Source: Nilaparvata lugens (taxonomy: Eukaryota; Arthropoda; Insecta; Hemiptera; Delphacidae). From it: a DNA stretch of 64,000 nt. The DNA lies in assembly GCF_014356525.2 (NCBI RefSeq), contig NC_052510.1:20486532-20550531 (forward strand). Reading direction: 5' to 3'. Numbering within the stretch: the first letter of the stretch is position 1; every line of letters begins with the position of its first letter. The position numbers and the translations under genes were made by a program. Positions 24,111 to 33,281 of the stretch are shown here, one piece after another. The notes under the pieces are model-generated. The model did no database searches, was not told the DNA's origin, and saw only the letters and a program-made list of their open reading frames with translations.

Positions 24111-24988
24111 TACTAAAATATTGAAATTGGATTTCAATTCCTAATAATCTCATTTCATGCGTCTAAAATTTTAGAATTTGAAACGTCATTTTTACTCTAA
24201 TAGGCAATTCGTTCTTCCTCATCGATTGGAAATATTTCATCGAACATTTGAATAGATGAGAAGCCTACGCAAGCTATGGAATTCTAATAGGTTTTTCCGA
24301 CCCTTCATGAAGACATTACATTGCATCCAATTCATATTTCCGGTATCTATAATTAATTATATTCCGGTTAATTATATTATAGGCCTAGGCCTACATATCA
24401 ATGAATTCATTTTCTTCTGAGGACAATCCTCTAATTATTTGTTAGTTTGAAAATGCCAATTACCAGATCCATGATTTTTTTCATTTTCTCTTCAAATTCG
24501 TCACAAGACAAGACAAATGTCAAATGTCACAAGACAAACCTCAACTAAGGGTCTACTTGTTTTACTGCAAATCCCAGCCACAAACTGCATAACTAATCAG
24601 CTTCCTGAAGGTGATAAAAAGCTGTACTGCTTAAGCTGCAACATGCTATTATACAAACTGTTTCGCATTGGAAATATGTCTTGACAAATTTAAGTTAGGT
24701 TGTGAGATGAGATGTGCGTTGTGCGAAAATGCGTTCTTCAAATTAAACTTGTAATTACGCCTCAACTCTTATTTTCAGGGTTAGATAGTGAAGGTCTGCT
24801 TGTTTACTTGTCGCGATCTGTCTTATGTGTCTAAATCTGTTTCTCGATTTTGGAATAAATCAAGAAAGATAGAATGAAAAATTGGACGGAAATAAAATTG
24901 GAGTTCAGGTTGAGATGTTATCATTATTATCATTATTAGAGGTTTTCTTTAATGTCAATAGTTCAATAATAGAGGTTTAAAATGGCTT

Positions 24989-25150
24989 TAACACACGAGG
25001 CGTTTTTTTCAGACTATTCGGCTCGACCGGACTGAAAGCTCTTCGATTCGCTGATTGGGTTGGGCGGTTAGCGTATCGAGAATCAGCCAATCGGAGAGCT
25101 TTCTGTCCTGCCAAGCCGTGCCGACTCGTCTGTAAAAAGCCTTGTGTGTT
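24989..25150. mobile_element. MITE with AACACACGAGGCGTTTTT inverted ends
   Basis: The left arm (aacacacgaggcgtttttttcagac, then attcggct and gaaagctcttcgattcgctgatt) pairs with the right arm (aatcagccaatcggagagctttct..., then gtctgtaaaaagccttgtgtgtt), so about 160 bp form one imperfect hairpin. It is GC-rich relative to the flanks. No coding capacity is meaningful here, and the open frame across it is a by-product of the hairpin. Confidence 0.75.
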
Positions 25151-27234
25151 TCTCCCTAACAATCAATATTAATGTTTAACAGAAATTAATATTTTCCATT
25201 CTCACAATTTAACCTATTATTAGATTTATATTGGAAAAATGTATAATTCTCATTCATTCATTTTTTTGTTACTACATATTTGTTTATTGATGTCACCTAT
25301 TATACATTCATTTGAAGTAAAGTGATGCAGAAACATCTATTATTTGTAAAATTGAATGTTTGTTGAGACCCCAAAGTTTATTAGAGTACAGGAACTGTGA
25401 TTAGTGTTAAAATTATGTACATGTTCAGTAGAAGCTACTATCATAAATTCTCTATTACTTGATTTGATTTGATGAGCATAAGTTCGGAAAATGAAACATA
25501 TCAAAGATCTACAAATGAGTTGCTTGAAGTAAGATTGACAATCAAAATGTTGAAATGTCTTGGTTATTTGAGAAGACATTCTAGTAACACATAACAAATG
25601 ATTTTCCTTTAAAAATTCTAAACGTTTATCTAAACTCAATAAAAAATGGGATAGCTATTGAAAATAAACTAAACAGCCGTCATCATACTTGACATTGTAT
25701 TAGAATAACTTTTTAGTTTGAAGTAAAGTATAATGAAAGTAAATTAAGTAACCTAATGAAGCCCACAATGCGATAAAAGCCAAGGCTCAATTACTAGACT
25801 TGAATTCAAGGTGTCGGCAGTAGGCTATGACAGACATATGAGTGGATTATTAAGTGGGGCTGTTGCTAAATGACAGGTTGCTATTCCCTCTCCTCTCCAG
25901 TCTTTTATAGCCCTATACATATACATACAAATCTTACATGATCGTACTATATGCTATACTGGCATTGTCGTTGCTGACAACACATACGCACACACACAAC
26001 TGCGCCTCCGAAACGGGGTCATATGTGTGATACTGACCTACATTGCACTGAAAATTCGTACTTTTTGCTCAGAAATTGATACTTAGTTGAGGCCAGGTTT
26101 TTTTTGGGTGACCAGTTTACTTCAGATTCGATTTCACACGTATCGTTATTGTTTTCACAAGGAAAATGAATATTTGGAGTGGAGTTACATAATATTCTGA
26201 GAGATCTGAAGTATTAGCACATAATATAAAATTGAAATTAGACTATCTAAATTATCTATCTACAATATTTATCTCTCAACATCACATCCCCTCTCCTCAC
26301 ATTCAAGCCTCACATTTAGATAATGCAAGTATCGTATTGGACGAAAAATAAATTTATTTTTGAGTTCATGGAGGAATTATTCATGATGTATGAGTGAAAT
26401 AAAATAAAAATCATCCAGTACCCTTTAAATATTGATAAATTATTTTTGAATGATTTATATTTTACAGTATTTCAATAATAGTAGTAGCCCTATATAGAAA
26501 AAGTGAATATAAGTGTGAGTAGCCTATGGATATATTTATTTTGATATTTTGTATAAAAACGTTTTTAAAAGGATACTATGGTAGTCTATTATTTTTGTTT
26601 AGTTTTATATTATTTTTTATTATTATTTTTATGGTAGTCTATTATTTTTCAACTATCATATAGGATGATTGGTTGAATGAAACATTTGAAAATAAGTTGG
26701 AAAGAGAGATGCATCATTGATCAAATTAAATAATTTTGAAAAATTAATGTTTAGTAGGGTATTGAACATTTGATTGATCATTTAATAAAATAGATTATTA
26801 AGCTAATAATTATTTATATCATTTCCGCGAACTTTTAGTGACTGGTTAAAGCTTGCAACGTTGATAAGCCACTTCCCTGCTCCGGCAATAGGTTCGATTT
26901 CCATTCAGTATGGCATTTATTTAATCCTAAATGATAGTATCTTATTCAATAAGCAAAGACAAATTATCAACATTTTTAATTAGGATGATCCTGATACTCA
27001 CATCAGGCTTATTCTTAATTGATGAGATGAATGATGATGAGAGATTATGTACAGCTATATGAGACTATTATTTTCTTTTTCATTTTAAGTCTGTTCATTT
27101 TTCATTTGAGACTAATATTTATTATCATTATTATGAGTTATGTGTATATCCTACATGTTCATCTTGGGTTATTGCATACTAGTAAATGAAAAACATTGAA
27201 GATAACATTTGAAAATTGTATTTGTGTGTTCTAG
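25151..27234. other. Intron DNA, nothing recognised
   Basis: AT-rich intron sequence. A minus-strand frame (25340-25639) is open for 99 codons but has no recognisable motif or splice context. A short CA-rich run lies near 25984-25999. Confidence 0.4.
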
Positions 27235-27404
27235 TTGAAGGAAAGGAGCTCTCTCCTTCTGATGCTGCATTCAGACGTGAGATGTTCGGAATCAAAGTCC
27301 CCAGAGCTTCATATGTCAATTCAACGAAAAAACGAGTCACCTTGGAGAGGCATATCGACCAACTGCTTGTCCGAGGAGAGCAAATTGTTCTCATCATTGT
27401 TTGA
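27235..27404 (+). CDS. LSM11: LSM11, terminal exon with Sm2 motif
   Basis: The split codon G|TT joins exactly to the previous exon. The exon encodes EGKELSPSDAAFRREMFG, KVPRASYVNSTKKRVT and LERHIDQLLVRGEQIVLIIV, then TGA at 27402-27404. The RHIDQL.VRGE.IVLI pattern is the Sm2 motif of LSM11, with the invariant RG at about 27372, and nearly terminates the protein as in the family. The three exons together give 158 residues, so the family's N-terminal part is missing from view. The acceptor is TGTGTTCTAG at 27234. Confidence 0.9.
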
Positions 27405-27640
27405 TTGCAAAGTTATAATAGTCTTTGAAAAAGGTACTTTTTTCATTTTATTTTAATTAAAAATAGTCTGTATATAAAAATAAGGTTTTTCGGTGATTAT
27501 AATGTTTACAAATTGATGAAATGTTTCAATGAAATTGTTGAAATGATGGACTGACTGTGAATCCATCATAATATTACTATTACTATATGATTCTGCAAGA
27601 TACAGCTTATCATCATTACGATCGAATTAATATCAATACG

Positions 27641-27646
27641 AATAAA
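27641..27646 (+). promoter_or_regulatory. Possible LSM11 polyadenylation signal
   Basis: AATAAA lies 237 bases after the LSM11 stop, followed by a T-rich stretch (tgtatttatttttcatttttat). Further AATAAA hexamers occur at 27872 and 27999. The site used cannot be decided from sequence. Confidence 0.3.
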
Positions 27647-28229
27647 ATGTATTTATTTTTCATTTTTATATAAATCACTTTCAAATTTTGCCATTCAAAA
27701 TATGTGTGTGATATTTTTTCAAAGACAACCTGTTCAGTTATAAAACGCAAATCAAGGCAACTTTTTACTTCATTTTCTATTTTGTATATTTAATTTTTAT
27801 CTCAAGAGATAATCATTATAATTTATCATTGACTTCGGCTGACGGAAGAATGCCAAGCCATATGAACTATTAATAAAAACATCAGTTAACTTTTATTTTA
27901 TATTTTACAAATATAATAGAACTTTCTATGAAATTTTTTTCTTACAAATTCAATTGCTTCTTGTTAGATATAAAACTATTTGAAATTGTTTCTTGTTGAA
28001 TAAAATTCATGATGAAATGTTGAAATTGTTACAATCAATCGTCACTCATTCATAATAGATTTCATGAACCGATTTTCTTATGAATAAATCTTCTATATCT
28101 TATTTAGAAAAAGTATTTTTATTTACACATGATTAAAATTGTTTAATTTACCTGAAAGTACCTTCACTAAATCCAAATCGAACTGAGATGGCTAACATTG
28201 TTTTTTGCATGTTTTTATCAACATAAATA

Positions 28230-28835
28230 TCGGGGACCGAGCTTCGCTCGGTACAAAAGCTTAAAAGTTTATTACGATTGAAGAAATTATAATAACATTC
28301 ATAGTTCATATAGAAATGTTCTATCTGATCACAGTAAATTGAGATTAATTCCCAGAGGAATGCAAAAATTTCCCTCACAAAGGCCCGGTTGCACAAAAGC
28401 CGGTTGAATTTTAATCCTGATTAATTTCACGTGAACCAAATCAGAGAAGACCACTTCTGGAATTAATCAGGATTGAAAATAACCCGGCTTTTTTGCAAAC
28501 GGCACTAAGTACCTGATTGAATGATTACAAAAGATCAACAGCTGAGTCATAATTTATTTTGACACAGTCCCACACACATGAACTCGCTCACGCACTTCCA
28601 TCATCACGAGACGACGAAATAATTATCATCAGCTGTTTTTCCAAGGATGAATAATAATTATCCTTTTAATGTCCTTCAGCGAGTTTTCCCAGGGATGAGA
28701 CCTAGTGCAATCGAATTTTTATATTATAAACCTACTATGTTCTGAATTTCGTGAGAATCGTTAGAGCCGTTTTCGAGATCCGGTGAAATATAAACATATA
28801 AACAGAAATTGCTCGTTTAATAGTACAGGATTATT
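28230..28835. repeat. Dispersed repeat with CCGAGCTTCGCTCGG hairpin, carrying a nested MITE
   Basis: It begins with cggggaccgagcttcgctcggtac, which contains a perfect five-base stem (ccgag-cttcg-ctcgg). It ends with a conserved block including tttcgtgagaatcgttagag, ccgttttcgagatccggtga and aaacagaaattgctcgttta. I recognise both ends as belonging to an abundant hemipteran repeat. The MITE at 28382-28504 interrupts it. The class is uncertain (Helitron-like or retroelement 3' end). Confidence 0.55.
28382..28504. mobile_element. Nested MITE, second copy of the CCGGTTGCACAAAAG family
   Basis: The left end is cccggttgcacaaaagccgg and the right end is the inverse, ccggcttttttgcaaacgg. Inside, AATCCTGATTAATTTCA and GGAATTAATCAGGATT are inverted copies, giving a near-complete hairpin of 123 bp. 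It matches the element at 3020-3169 and lies inside the repeat 28230-28835, so it inserted after that repeat. Confidence 0.75.
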
Positions 28836-28912
28836 GGTATAGGATTATTGTCAGATGAAAGACACAAGGTCTCTATTAGTAAGCTTCTGCTAGCTCACAC
28901 TGTTTTAAGACA

Positions 28913-29188
28913 ATGTTTTGTGATGATTTTCCTTTAAAGTTTTTCAACTCAAAAGTGGAGCCAGTAACATTAGGATGTACAATTTCGAGAATTATTTTTC
29001 AAAGGATTGAAGGACTATTTAAAGTAACTGGCACTAATATTTTAAAAGTCATCAGTGTCAATGTATGTCCAGTAGCAACACATCAGCAACTTGAAGTCTT
29101 CCATTTGAAGTTTTGCAAGGTTTACTTCACAAACGCTTTATCGGTTTCAGTGTGTCTATCGTCTGGCGATAAGTTATTCCTCTTGAAG
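28913..29188 (+). CDS. Candidate gene, exon 1 (unknown 188-codon product)
   Basis: From ATG 28913 the frame runs 92 codons (FCDDFPLKFFNSKVEPVTLG ... FTNALSVSVCLSSGDKLFLL, K) to a good donor AAG|GTAATT at 29189. The frame is also open back to 28883, so an upstream exon joining there is possible. The segment is rich in alternating hydrophobic residues, suggesting beta strands. I considered a small OB-like domain but cannot support it by motif. With exons at 29414, 29616 and 29966 the phases agree (0, 2, 0) and a stop closes a 188-residue protein. It lies 1.5 kb downstream of LSM11 on the same strand. The family was not recognised. Confidence 0.35.
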
Positions 29189-29413
29189 GTAATTTTTTTT
29201 TCATTCATTTATTAAACTTCCAACGGTACAACACTAATTTTACATAAAAATAACATAGAAAAACAGATACCAGCAAAAAATATATATAAAATATAATATA
29301 CAATATTGGGAAATTGCAGAAAAATAACAAAGTAAAAGCAAAAAATGTATAGATAAATAATATACAATAATAGAAGAACATCTATGTGGATAATTTGAAT
29401 GTTCATACATAAG
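29189..29413. repeat. AT-rich insert with TTCATTCATTTATTAAAC start, candidate intron
   Basis: It starts with a donor-like gtaattttttttt, followed by tcattcatttattaaacttcc and long A/T runs. This resembles the tail of a retroelement fragment sitting in what would be the first intron of the candidate gene. The acceptor would be cataag at 29413. An alternative phase-compatible acceptor is atgaag at 29443. Confidence 0.3.
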
Positions 29414-29556
29414 AGGCGAGACTCGACTCATCCATTAATGAAGCTCGATGACTTATTTGGAAACTGAAACCAACAATGGTGAATTACTGGAAAACTGAAG
29501 GCGAACTGGTTTTTTCCAAAGACCTCTTTGTTTTTGTGTTACTGTCGTTCCACTTG
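29414..29556 (+). CDS. Candidate gene, exon 2
   Basis: The open frame reads RRDSTHPLMKLDDLFGKLKP, then TMVNYWKTEGELVFSKTSLF, and ends in a split codon TG|. The donor CTTG|GTAGAA lies at 29557. The frame is open from 29399. The acceptor (29412-29413) has a weak pyrimidine tract, which is the least certain join of the model. An internal ATG at 29477 has good context (CCAACAATGG) and could be an alternative start. Confidence 0.35.
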
Positions 29557-29615
29557 GTAGAATAACGTGACAAATTGGTACATGTGGGTACGTGTGGGCT
29601 TGGACGTCTTTCTAG

Positions 29616-29727
29616 TTCTAAAATTCTAAATAGATTTAGAATAGAATCTCTCCTGGGACTACACCACTGGAAACTTTTTAGTGAAAAAGACTGGAAAGTA
29701 TTTCAGAACTATCTTGATTCTGAAGAT
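29616..29727 (+). CDS. Candidate gene, exon 3
   Basis: After a 59-base intron ending CTTTCTAG, the frame continues in matching phase 2 as SKILNRFRIESLLGLHHWKL, then FSEKDWKVFQNYLDSED, to a consensus donor GAT|GTAAGT at 29728. The sequence is amphipathic with several aromatic residues and reads as protein-like. I do not recognise it. The consensus donor and the small intron of typical insect size are the best support for this model. Confidence 0.4.
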
Positions 29728-29849
29728 GTAAGTTGATGAGAGATGCGTCAGTGGAGTGTGCGATTCATGGAGTGTTTGTTGCTTGTCGAGTGCACTGAGT
29801 AGCAACCAGCGAAAGCCGAATTCCACTTTCACTCGCAAGACCACCACCA

Positions 29850-29950
<101 letters not shown>

Positions 29951-29965
29951 GTTATCAGCTATCAG

Positions 29966-30001
29966 GGAAAGTACATTGCTGCTGCTGATGATGATTTTTA
30001 G
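29966..30001 (+). CDS. Candidate gene, short terminal exon
   Basis: After the acceptor GCTATCAG at 29965, phase 0 reads [11 protein letters not shown] and then TAG at 29999-30001. Joined to exon 3 this gives an acidic C-terminus after YLDSED. The exon is only 12 codons, so chance agreement is possible. A second acceptor (GTTATCAG at 29958) would give a different short end. Confidence 0.25.
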   Translation, partial: GKYIAAADDDF

Positions 30002-30645
30002 CATTAATTGTTACAAGTGGAAAGGGTTATCAAAGAGGGGAGGCTTCTATAAGTTCCCTCCAACAGGTTGCACATTGATGATGATGCATGAAGATTATAG
30101 TTACAATTAGCCTAGTCTTACTATACTCTGGTAGCTGCTAGCGGAAGATCATGAGATGGTTTATGAAACAGTGATATTGATTATTCGAACCATAAGCCAA
30201 AAGCGATATTTTTAATAGATCTAAAGTATTGTGGGTGGTGTTATTTTCTTATGTATATTGCTTGTGCTGCTAGGTGTTTTTTAAAAATACAGGTGGGTAA
30301 AAAGTATGAGAACTGCTCAATATTTCCACATAAGGGTATTTTGATAGTGGGAGTGATTGAGAAATCGTACTCAAATTAACATGATACTGTACGTCTTGTA
30401 CGAGCTCCAGAGGTGCGGAAATTCATTAAATCACTTCATCTCATAATTCTTTTATACTCTATCTGCATAGTTGTTGCTCCAGAGTCATAAAAAATTATAT
30501 TTGGAGCAACAAATTGATATTATATGTAATTATTATAATAAGAGGTAGTGAAAAACGTAGTACTCCATGAAGATCACTCGTTTGCATGGGCAGCTTGGAT
30601 ATTCCAACAAGAACATGCTAGTAAAAACAAATTTACAAGACTTAC
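30002..30645. other. No gene seen
   Basis: AT-rich spacer after the candidate gene. No exon, polyadenylation cluster or repeat could be supported, apart from a duplicated gagcaacaa/ttgctcc motif around 30472-30512. Confidence 0.35.
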
Positions 30646-30745
30646 GCTTGAGTTCCAGCTTACAACAGTTTCTTAACAAGCCAAAATAGTAAGCATGAAG
30701 GACAAGTAATAAGAGAGTCATAACCAATATACATACAAAATCCAT
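30646..30745 (-). CDS. Candidate first exon of a membrane or secreted protein
   Basis: On the minus strand, CACAATGG starts a frame of 33 codons, MDFVCILVMTLLLLVLHAYY then FGLLRNCCKLELK. It reaches a consensus donor AAGC|GTAAGT (GT at 30645-30644), leaving phase 1. The hydrophobic Leu-rich segment followed by basic and Cys residues resembles a signal anchor or signal peptide, as in P450s or type II membrane enzymes, but nothing identifies a family. The next exon on the minus strand was not found. The good start context and the consensus donor are the only support. Confidence 0.3.
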
Positions 30746-30979
30746 TGTGATTCTTATCTAAAAATCTCACCAAAAGCATGAAAACTTCTTATCAATTAAT
30801 TTGATGACTTAATTCCAATTCTGTTGGAATCTTCTGAAATGGTATCAATTGGACGATTGAGCTCAAGACTTCCGTAATGACAAACCTCAACAACAGAAAC
30901 TAAAAAACTGCGCAAATTCAAGCACCCGACACCAATAAACAGTTATTCTGAGAATTCAAATGAAATTTAAATATTTTTG

Positions 30980-31892
30980 TAAAGGTGCGCCAGAGAAACT
31001 TACTTATTTGAAAAAATTCCGTGCGTTGAATTGGTCGTGTAGAGTGGCAGGAGGGGGCGCATATGGAGGAGGAAGTTCTCAAATTTATCCTCGCTCAATA
31101 GCCATCATGCTCTGGTTTAGAGAGCAGCGGGCCTTCGCAGTTGAGAGCTTCTTTTCTAATGGTCGATCACCTTCCGCGCTCGATTTGAAATTCCTCCCCA
31201 CAGACTCGTTCCTGGCCAAAATTCGATTCTGTTGTGGGTTAACTCATTTCAGCAGTGTGGAAATGTCGCTAAACCCGGAAATGGACTTCAACGAACCATC
31301 AGAACTCCAGAAAATATCGAAAGTGTGAGGCAGTCAGTTGTGCGTTTTGCGTTCTCCTCGGCGTTCGACTCGCAAACACGCAGCTGCTATGGCAATTTCT
31401 GACTCCACTGTTCGATGAATTTTCCATGAAGACCTTCAACTTCATCCCTATAAATTGGCTGTTGTTCAAGAATTGACTGAACGCGATTTTGTTGCCCGTC
31501 AAAATGCATGTGATATGCTGATTGACAACCTGCCTGAAAACGCGGTCATTTGACAAGGCTCATTGAGGCGTTTCCTCAATGCGATTTTTTATGGGGTTAT
31601 TTGAAATCCCTTGGTTTATGTCGATCGACCATGGACCATAGCACACCTTAAGAACAACATACACAACGCCGTTGCTAAAATACCGATTGATATACTGCAA
31701 CGAAATTTCAAAAATCGACTTTATCAGTGTATGCGCAATGGGGGTCGCCATTGGTCTGATGTAATTTTCAAGACTGTATGGAAAAAAATTTAGATATTGT
31801 ATTCTAACATAAAAAAAGATTGAAACAATATCTAAAGTACTTTTGTTTGTATTGACCTTTCAAATAAGTAAGTTTCTCTAGCGCACCTTGTA
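30980..31892 (+). mobile_element. Tc1/mariner-like transposon, internally deleted
   Basis: Terminal inverted repeats of about 29 bp begin AAGGTGCGCYAGAGAAACTT at 30982 and in inverse at 31861-31890, and both are flanked by TA (30980-30981 and 31891-31892). Inside is a transposase remnant on the + strand. The helix-turn-helix start (MLWFREQRAFAVE..FFSNGRS) begins at 31107. Further decayed pieces around 31330-31550 read RTIRTPENIE, STVRRIFHEDL.LHPYKLAV and QELTERDFVARQNACDMLI. After a deletion comes the third-acid region and C-terminal tail near 31585-31790 (VYVDRPWTIAHLKNNI, VAKIPIDILQR, MRNGGRHW). Frameshifts separate the parts and most of the DDE/D catalytic core is gone, so it cannot move itself but could be mobilised in trans. 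Confidence 0.85.
31107..31793 (+). pseudogene. Mariner-like transposase remnant
   Basis: The remnant begins with the DUF4817-type N-terminal DNA-binding segment (MLWFREQRAF...). It loses frame after SNGRS, and pieces resume in other frames before a large deletion near 31550-31585. The third catalytic region survives only as a frameshifted echo of a CDFFLWGYLKS-like motif (31588-31620). The C-terminal tail ends at a TAG after VWKKI at 31791-31793. Full-length relatives known from insects are several hundred residues long. Here about half is missing. Confidence 0.8.
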
Positions 31893-32021
31893 CAATTACA
31901 TGATTTAAAATTATTCAAAAATTATCAGATAGTCCTATTTCTAAAAGGTTATGAAAAGAATTCGAATCTATGAATGAAAGGGTAATATCATTAAATACAA
32001 CATTGACTGTAAATATTTTAT

Positions 32022-32194
32022 AGGTGAGTACAGACTTATGCGCCACGAACACGCGCATTCATCAACTGATGCTCAGCTTATTATATCTGTATTTGTACAG
32101 AAACAGTAAGATACAGTTATACTTGACAATCATAGTATCAGCTGATGGAAAGCGAAATGCGCGTGTTAATGCGGCATAAGTCTGTACGCACCTT
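32022..32194. mobile_element. MITE with AGGTG.GTACAGACTTATG inverted ends
   Basis: The left arm (aggtgagtacagacttatgc, then gccacgaacacgcgcattc) and the inverted right arm (aggtgcgtacagacttatgc, then cgcattaacacgcgcattt) match over about 45 bp. A further atcaactgat/atcagctgat pairing lies inside. The element is about 173 bp and non-coding. It lies 130 bp from the mariner-like element. Its outer bases resemble that element's AAGGTGCG terminus, but the rest differs. Confidence 0.75.
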
Positions 32195-32279
32195 AAAATT
32201 TCATAATTTACGATCTGTTTCATATAGTACAGTATTTCAATCCATGAACGGATAGACAATACGGATTTCGGTGCTGAGA

Positions 32280-32530
32280 CAATCTTCGGAATGTGAATGA
32301 AGCCGGTGTTTAGCTGCAGAGCAGAGAGTTAACCTTGACTAAGGCCAGGGCAGCTGGCAGCCCAACTCACGGTGCAACTCGCGGAAGTCAAAAGCTGTTG
32401 AGCTTGGCCCTCTACCTTCCACCTTGGCACCATTTACAGACCTAGGCCTACTAACACACAGTCAGCATACACTCTTGCTGCAACCTTAGCCTTAACTGCT
32501 CTCTCTTGCAATCGCTCTCGCTTCCTCCGC
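32280..32530. other. GC-richer patch, no frame
   Basis: Balanced-composition DNA (gccggtgtttagctgcag through accttggcaccatttacag and ctctcgcttcctccgcaatc) precedes the tandem duplication. It carries no sustained frame. It could be a promoter, a non-coding exon or an old repeat. Confidence 0.2.
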
Positions 32531-32579
32531 AATCGTTTCATTCAAATAATGTGGTAGGACGGTGCAGTTCTAGTTGCCC

Positions 32580-33281
32580 AACACGCAACTCAAAAAAACG
32601 GCAACTTCTTGTGTGTGTGTGTGTCACAACTACTATATTATGGCATACTCGTACTCACACACACTCATCTGAGTTTCCCGTTCATGGTCGAATGACACAT
32701 TTCATTCATGGCGAAATTGGGGAAATTAATTCAAAAAATTCAGTAGGAGACCTCAATAGTTTAGGAAAAACACCGTGAATGCACTTCTAGTCAAAACCAT
32801 CAGTCAAAAATATTTGTAGGCATCAGTATATTATATTTACTATAATAAATTATGGATAAGAAAATATGAGAATACGCAATTTGATTGTCTTTTTTCTTTA
32901 GGGCTACTTTTAATATAAATAAAAATATAACACGCAACTCAAAAAAACGGCAACTTCTTGTGTGTGTGTGTGTGTCACAACTACTATATTATGGCATACT
33001 CGTACTCACACACACTCATCTGAGTTTCCCGTTCATGGTCGAATGACACATTTCATTCATGGCGAAATTGGGGAAATTAATTCAAAAAATTCAGTAGGAG
33101 ACCTCAATAGTTTAGGAAAAACACCGTGAATGCACTTCTAGTCAAAACCATCAGTCAAAAATATTTGTAGGCATCAGTATATTATATTTACTATAATAAA
33201 TTATGGATAAGAAAATATGAGAATACGCAATTTGATTGTCTTTTTTCTTTAGGGCTACTTTTAGTATAAATAAAAATATAA
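32580..33281. repeat. 349-bp near-identical tandem duplication
   Basis: Copy 1 (32580-32928) and copy 2 (32929-about 33281) start with aacacgcaactcaaaaaaac and run through a (GT)n stretch (7 versus 8 units), then a block ending tttaatataaataaaaatat. I see one substitution (ttttaat/ttttagt) besides the GT difference. This means either a very recent duplication or an assembly artefact. Confidence 0.95.

Larger units (their letters stand above)
13860..27234 (+). other. LSM11 last intron, about 13.4 kb
   Basis: The donor is GTCAGT at 13860 and the acceptor TGTGTTCTAG at 27234. The intron is much larger than the coding exons. It contains MITE-like hairpins at 14851, 22689 and 24989, a purine-rich tract (15168-17110), a repeat near 17868, a G/C-run hairpin (21060-21180), tandem repeats (22918-23125 and 23591-24110) and an isolated coding-like patch (23244-23653). 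Stretches at 17940-21050 and 25151-27234 are plain AT-rich DNA in which I see nothing further. Confidence 0.75.

Noticed and set aside
24977..25162. Minus-strand ORF
   Set aside because: It coincides with the MITE hairpin at 24989-25150.
26826..26905. Possible tRNA gene (GGTTCGATTTCC box B-like motif at about 26891)
   Set aside because: No box A at the right distance, and the flanks do not form an acceptor stem or cloverleaf.
30960..31328. 122-codon ORF as a host gene
   Set aside because: It starts in the terminal inverted repeat of the mariner-like element and covers only its leader and the transposase N-terminus before a frameshift.
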